Source: an uncultured Sphingomonadales bacterium (GTDB lineage: Bacteria > Pseudomonadota > Alphaproteobacteria > Sphingomonadales > Sphingomonadaceae). Taken from it: a stretch of DNA of 8,241 nucleotides. The notes beneath the pieces were generated by a model. That model was not told the origin of the DNA. It ran no database searches and saw only the letters and a list, made by a program, of their open reading frames with translations. The stretch spans positions 1-8,241 of the forward strand of contig CALDKP010000137.1 in assembly GCA_937898535.1 (NCBI GenBank). Reading direction: 5' to 3'. This document shows, in pieces, positions 5,504 through 8,241 of this stretch. The translations under genes were made by a program, and so were the position numbers. Positions within the stretch are counted from its first letter, which is position 1. Every line of letters starts with the position of its first letter.

Positions 5504-6675
5504 CCAGTCAAATCGGTCCGCTCAATTTTGGCGATGGGTGAACGCTGACGGATACGCGTTCCGGTCACGTCATTTTCATATTGCGCGGTCAGCGAATAAC
5601 GCTCGATGGCGTAAATTCCGGGTGTGGCACTATCGCTTTCCGCCTTTAACGGCGCATAAATGCGGGTTTTAATCGCCTTCAGAACAACGTCGGTCCAATC
5701 GGTGCCACCTTCGCTGCGCAATATTTCGGGTTCATCGACCTTGCCGTCGGCGCCAATCCAGAAACCAATATCGACCCAGCGTTTTTCAACGACCTGTGTG
5801 CCGATCCGGTTGAGATCGCTGCCACCGGCCATCGCGCGCGCGGCCTGTGCCTCGTTCATTTCAATCGGCTTGGAATGCAGCAGGACGGGCCGTTCTGTGC
5901 CACCCATCGCGGCATAGCGGGCAATCAGCTTGTCGGTGGTTTCGTTATTGCCGCCGTTGCGGTCCATGCGTGATTTCAGGACCTCAGCAACAATCTTGAA
6001 TTCCTCAGCTCCGCCGGTGGGCTCTTTCAAGAATAGGTCAATTGCTTCGGCGGCGTCTTTGCGGCGATATGCTGTCTTTTCTGTTTCCGCGCGCTGCACC
6101 CGCAAAGACAGGTCGCGGACACGGGCAATCGCAGCAATTTGGGGAAGGCCAGCGGAAAGCGCGCGCCTTTCGATTTCCAGATATTTGTCGCTGGCTTCTT
6201 CCAGATAGCCAAGCTTCAAACGCGAGTCCGCGACTTCAATTTCCGCGCTGAATACACGAAAGTCAGTTGGCTTAAGCGCGCCTTTCAATGTGTCGCGCAT
6301 ATCGAGCACGGACAGCCGATAAATATCGGATTCGCCCAAATGTGCCGCCACATTGCCGTTTGCGCGCAGCAAATCGGAAACTTCGATCGGGAACTGCTCT
6401 TTATGTTTGCGATTGCGGCCAAGCGCGTTTGCCAAAGTCGCACGCGCATCGCGATAATCGCCTTCGACAAATTGGTTTTCCGCATGCGCCAGCGTCGCTT
6501 TGATATCCTGATCGGGTGGGCATTTACGCGCCAGACAGGCTTTTAAATCCGCCTCGGTGTCCTTCAATGAACGCGCCGTTACGACGATTTCACGCTTCGA
6601 TTCATTCTGCGCGGCAACAGGCAAGCTGACCCCAGCCAACAAGAGAACAGCAGTCAGTTGAAACGTTTTCGGCAT
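5500..6675 (-). CDS. Secreted protein with TonB-C-like C-terminal domain
   Basis: Uncharacterised protein of 391 residues that I recall only as a sphingomonad-type hypothetical. Residues 1-23 are a classical signal peptide (MPK, hydrophobic 7-20, cleavage near AAQ 21-23), so the mature protein should be periplasmic. Just after it comes EIVVTAR (29-35), like the TonB-box or plug start of sphingomonad receptors. C47 and C52 (CLARKC) could form a disulphide. Residues 60-235 are mostly helical with repeated A/L/Y patterns resembling TPR units (for example AENQFVEGDYRDARATL, 65-81). Residues 294-365, with VVEKRWVDIGFWIGADGKVDEPEIL, resemble a TonB C-terminal domain. There is no cytoplasmic-membrane anchor or proline-rich spacer, so it is not a normal TonB. 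The ATG at 6675 is chosen because it gives the signal peptide and has GAGGA 7 bases upstream; the frame stays open to 6858, but that extension has no signal and would overlap the divergent gene. Confidence 0.85.
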   Translation of the reverse strand: MPKTFQLTAVLLLAGVSLPVAAQNESKREIVVTARSLKDTEADLKACLARKCPPDQDIKATLAHAENQFVEGDYRDARATLANALGRNRKHKEQFPIEVSDLLRANGNVAAHLGESDIYRLSVLDMRDTLKGALKPTDFRVFSAEIEVADSRLKLGYLEEASDKYLEIERRALSAGLPQIAAIARVRDLSLRVQRAETEKTAYRRKDAAEAIDLFLKEPTGGAEEFKIVAEVLKSRMDRNGGNNETTDKLIARYAAMGGTERPVLLHSKPIEMNEAQAARAMAGGSDLNRIGTQVVEKRWVDIGFWIGADGKVDEPEILRSEGGTDWTDVVLKAIKTRIYAPLKAESDSATPGIYAIERYSLTAQYENDVTGTRIRQRSPIAKIERTDLTG

Positions 6676-6682
6676 GAGAGAA

Positions 6683-6687
6683 TCCTC
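6683..6687 (-). promoter_or_regulatory. Ribosome binding site deciding the start of the secreted protein
   Basis: Read on the - strand, GAGGA lies 7 bases before the ATG at 6675. With the signal peptide that follows, it favours this start over the in-frame start at 6858. Confidence 0.65.
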
Positions 6688-6789
6688 GCATTCAAAGGGG
6701 GAGGCCGAGACGTAATCCGTTTGTTGACATGTGGCTATAATCTCTCGACAAAAAGCATCCGGGCCTCTGCCAAACGCGGCCCGATCTTG

Positions 6790-6795
6790 GGAGAG
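6790..6795 (+). promoter_or_regulatory. Ribosome binding site of the acyl-CoA synthetase
   Basis: GGAGAG lies 5 bases before the ATG at 6801, which supports this as the start. The ATG formed at 6796-6798 is in another frame and too close to the site. Confidence 0.6.
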
Positions 6796-6800
6796 ATGAC

Positions 6801-8241
6801 ATGGCGGTGGCCGATTTTGACATATTGACCTTTGACGGGTTTCTGACCCTTTGGGCAAAGGATCGTCCCGATTGGCCAGCGTTATCGCAAGATGACCACG
6901 CTTTTACATATGGCGGGCTCGAAGAACACACTGCGAAAATCGCGTCGATGCTGATGGCTATGGGCCTTAAAAAAGGCGACCGCATTGCGTGGATTGGCAA
7001 AAACAGCGACCTGTATTTTTCGCTCTTTTACGGAGCGGCACGCGTTGGCATCGTCATGGTGCCGATTGGCTGGCGGCTTGCCCCTGCCGAATGGGCATAT
7101 ATTGCGAAAGACACCGGCGCGCGCGTTTTGTTTGCGGGGCAGGGGTTTGACGCGGGCGTTCAGGCACTTGCCAGCGACATTCCGGGTGTTGAACATGTCA
7201 TTGCAGAGGATGACGCGCGACGGATGATCGACGCGACCCCGCGCGCTGCGTTTGAACCGGCTGGCCCCGATGATGCCGCGCTGCAGCTGTACACTTCAGG
7301 CACGACCGGCAATCCCAAGGGCGCCGTGCTGTCGAACCGCAACCTGTTTGCCCTGCGCAAGCATTCTGCCGATTCCGATCATGCCTATACCAAATGGGAT
7401 GATGATGAAGTCGTCCTTATCGCTATGCCCTGCGCACATATTGGCGGGACGGGGCTTGGCATCATGGCAATGGCGTCTGGCTTGCCGGGGTTGGTTCAGG
7501 CGGAGTTTTCGCCTGATGCGGTTTTTGACGCGATTGAAAAAGGCGGCGCGACGCGGTTGTTCATTGTCCCTGCCGCCTTGCAAATGATGGTCAATCACCC
7601 GCGATGCCGTTCGGTGGATTACGGCCGCCTGAAATATATCCTTTACGGTGCGGCGCCGATTCCGCTCGAGCTGCTGCGACAATCTATGGATGTGTTCAAC
7701 GCGCAGTTCATCCAAGTATATGGCATGACCGAAACGACGGGCACCATCTGCATGCTGCCGCCCGAAGACCATGACCCCAATGGCAACATAAGGATGCGGT
7801 CGGCCGGAAAGCCTTTGCCCGGCGTTGATTTGCGTATTGTCGATGGCGCAGGCAATGACATGCCGGTCGGAGAGGTCGGTGAAGTGTGGACGCGGTCTTC
7901 GAACAATATGATCGGCTATTGGAATTTACCCGACGCAACCAAAGGCACGGTCGCTGACGGCGGCTGGATCAAAACGGGTGATGCCGGATATCTGGACGAA
8001 GACGGCTATTTATACATTCACGACCGCGTGAAAGACATGATCATCACAGGCGGCGAAAATGTTTACCCCGCTGAGGTCGAGAGCGCGATCTACGGCCACC
8101 CCGATGTGCTGGACGTCACCGTCATCGGCATCCCGCACGACAAATGGGGCGAAACCGGCTGTGCGGTGGTGGCGCTGAAGCCCGACGGGACAGTGACGCT
8201 CGCCGAGTTGATCGCGCATTGCGGTGACAAGCTGGCGCGCT
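6801..8241 (+). CDS. AMP-forming acyl-CoA synthetase, 3' end cut by the window
   Basis: This is an ATP-dependent acid:CoA ligase of the ANL superfamily, which adenylates a carboxylic acid and then transfers it to coenzyme A. The frame runs open from the ATG at 6801 to the window end, giving 480 complete codons. I translated it directly. The ATP/AMP loop is YTSGTTGNPKG (164-174), the A5-type motif YGMTETTG (307-314), the ribose-binding aspartate is in KTGD (391-394), and the hinge motif is DRVKDMIITGGENVYPAEVE (408-427). The hinge aspartate or lysine pair (K411, D412) is in place. The final catalytic lysine near the C-terminus lies beyond the window; about 20-50 residues are missing judging by usual family length. 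The substrate is not deducible. The closest general resemblance is to medium- or long-chain fatty-acid CoA ligases (FadD3-like), which is an impression only. No genes of its pathway are visible next to it. Confidence 0.92.
   Translation, partial: MAVADFDILTFDGFLTLWAKDRPDWPALSQDDHAFTYGGLEEHTAKIASMLMAMGLKKGDRIAWIGKNSDLYFSLFYGAARVGIVMVPIGWRLAPAEWAYIAKDTGARVLFAGQGFDAGVQALASDIPGVEHVIAEDDARRMIDATPRAAFEPAGPDDAALQLYTSGTTGNPKGAVLSNRNLFALRKHSADSDHAYTKWDDDEVVLIAMPCAHIGGTGLGIMAMASGLPGLVQAEFSPDAVFDAIEKGGATRLFIVPAALQMMVNHPRCRSVDYGRLKYILYGAAPIPLELLRQSMDVFNAQFIQVYGMTETTGTICMLPPEDHDPNGNIRMRSAGKPLPGVDLRIVDGAGNDMPVGEVGEVWTRSSNNMIGYWNLPDATKGTVADGGWIKTGDAGYLDEDGYLYIHDRVKDMIITGGENVYPAEVESAIYGHPDVLDVTVIGIPHDKWGETGCAVVALKPDGTVTLAELIAHCGDKLAR

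Larger units (their letters stand above)
6676..6800. promoter_or_regulatory. Divergent intergenic region, likely holding both promoters
   Basis: These 125 bases separate the - strand secreted-protein gene from the + strand acyl-CoA synthetase gene, so both transcripts should start here. A perfect TATAAT at 6736-6741 is a candidate -10 element for the synthetase, although the expected -35 position (about 6713-6718) is a poor match. TTGACA at 6724-6729 is also perfect but only 6 bases from TATAAT, so the two cannot act as one standard promoter. With a 17-base spacer, TTGACA would face GACAAA at 6747-6752, which is weak. I found no clear sigma-70 pair for the - strand gene. Confidence 0.4.

Noticed and set aside
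6724..6741. A standard sigma-70 promoter made of TTGACA plus TATAAT
   Set aside because: The spacer is 6 bases, far below the 16-18 needed for joint recognition, so it is recorded only as a curiosity.
6676..6858. N-terminal extension of the - strand secreted protein to a start at 6858
   Set aside because: It would hide the signal peptide 61 residues inside the protein and overlap the start of the divergent synthetase. The ATG at 6675 has a good GAGGA site.
8010..8219. Short - strand open frame near the window end
   Set aside because: Antisense to the hinge and C-terminal region of the acyl-CoA synthetase, which has clear motifs in the + frame.

Overview
This window looks like chromosomal DNA of an alphaproteobacterium, probably of the order Sphingomonadales. 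The evidence is a moderately high G+C content (about 60% in the gcvH stretch I counted by hand), a P-protein split into two subunits, a DUF938-type methyltransferase, and a secreted protein carrying the EIVVTAR peptide typical of sphingomonad outer-membrane biology. The taxonomic call is an inference from sequence style; no 16S rRNA gene or other marker is present.

Bases 1-5490 (+ strand) form one tightly packed glycine-cleavage operon: gcvT (5' end at or beyond the window edge), gcvH, a small lipoprotein gene, gcvPA, gcvPB and a DUF938 SAM-dependent methyltransferase. Four of the five junctions are ATGA stop/start overlaps. The fifth, lipoprotein to gcvPA, has a single-base gap. The P, H and T proteins together decarboxylate glycine, carry the aminomethyl group on lipoyl-lysine, and pass the one-carbon unit to tetrahydrofolate. 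The L-protein (dihydrolipoyl dehydrogenase) is not in the window. Two genes are not recognised parts of the pathway: the lipoprotein, which interrupts the usual gcvH-gcvPA adjacency and has lower G+C and more rare codons than its neighbours, and the methyltransferase at the end.

Bases 5500-6675 (- strand) encode a secreted protein of 391 residues with a signal peptide, a helical repeat-like middle and a TonB-C-like C-terminal domain. It converges on the methyltransferase with only 9 bases between the stop codons. Right after its signal peptide is a peptide resembling the TonB box of sphingomonad receptors.

Bases 6676-6800 are the divergent intergenic region. It holds one Shine-Dalgarno sequence for each flanking gene and TTGACA and TATAAT hexamers that are too close together to be a standard promoter pair. 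From 6801 to the window end (+ strand) is an AMP-forming acyl-CoA synthetase, cut at the 3' edge before its C-terminal catalytic lysine.

No tRNA, rRNA, CRISPR array, insertion sequence, prophage gene or convincing intrinsic terminator is visible. Most of the window is ordinary core metabolism. The items most worth a second look are the intruding lipoprotein, the methyltransferase coupled to gcvPB, and the secreted protein that joins a TonB-box-like peptide to a TonB-C-like domain.
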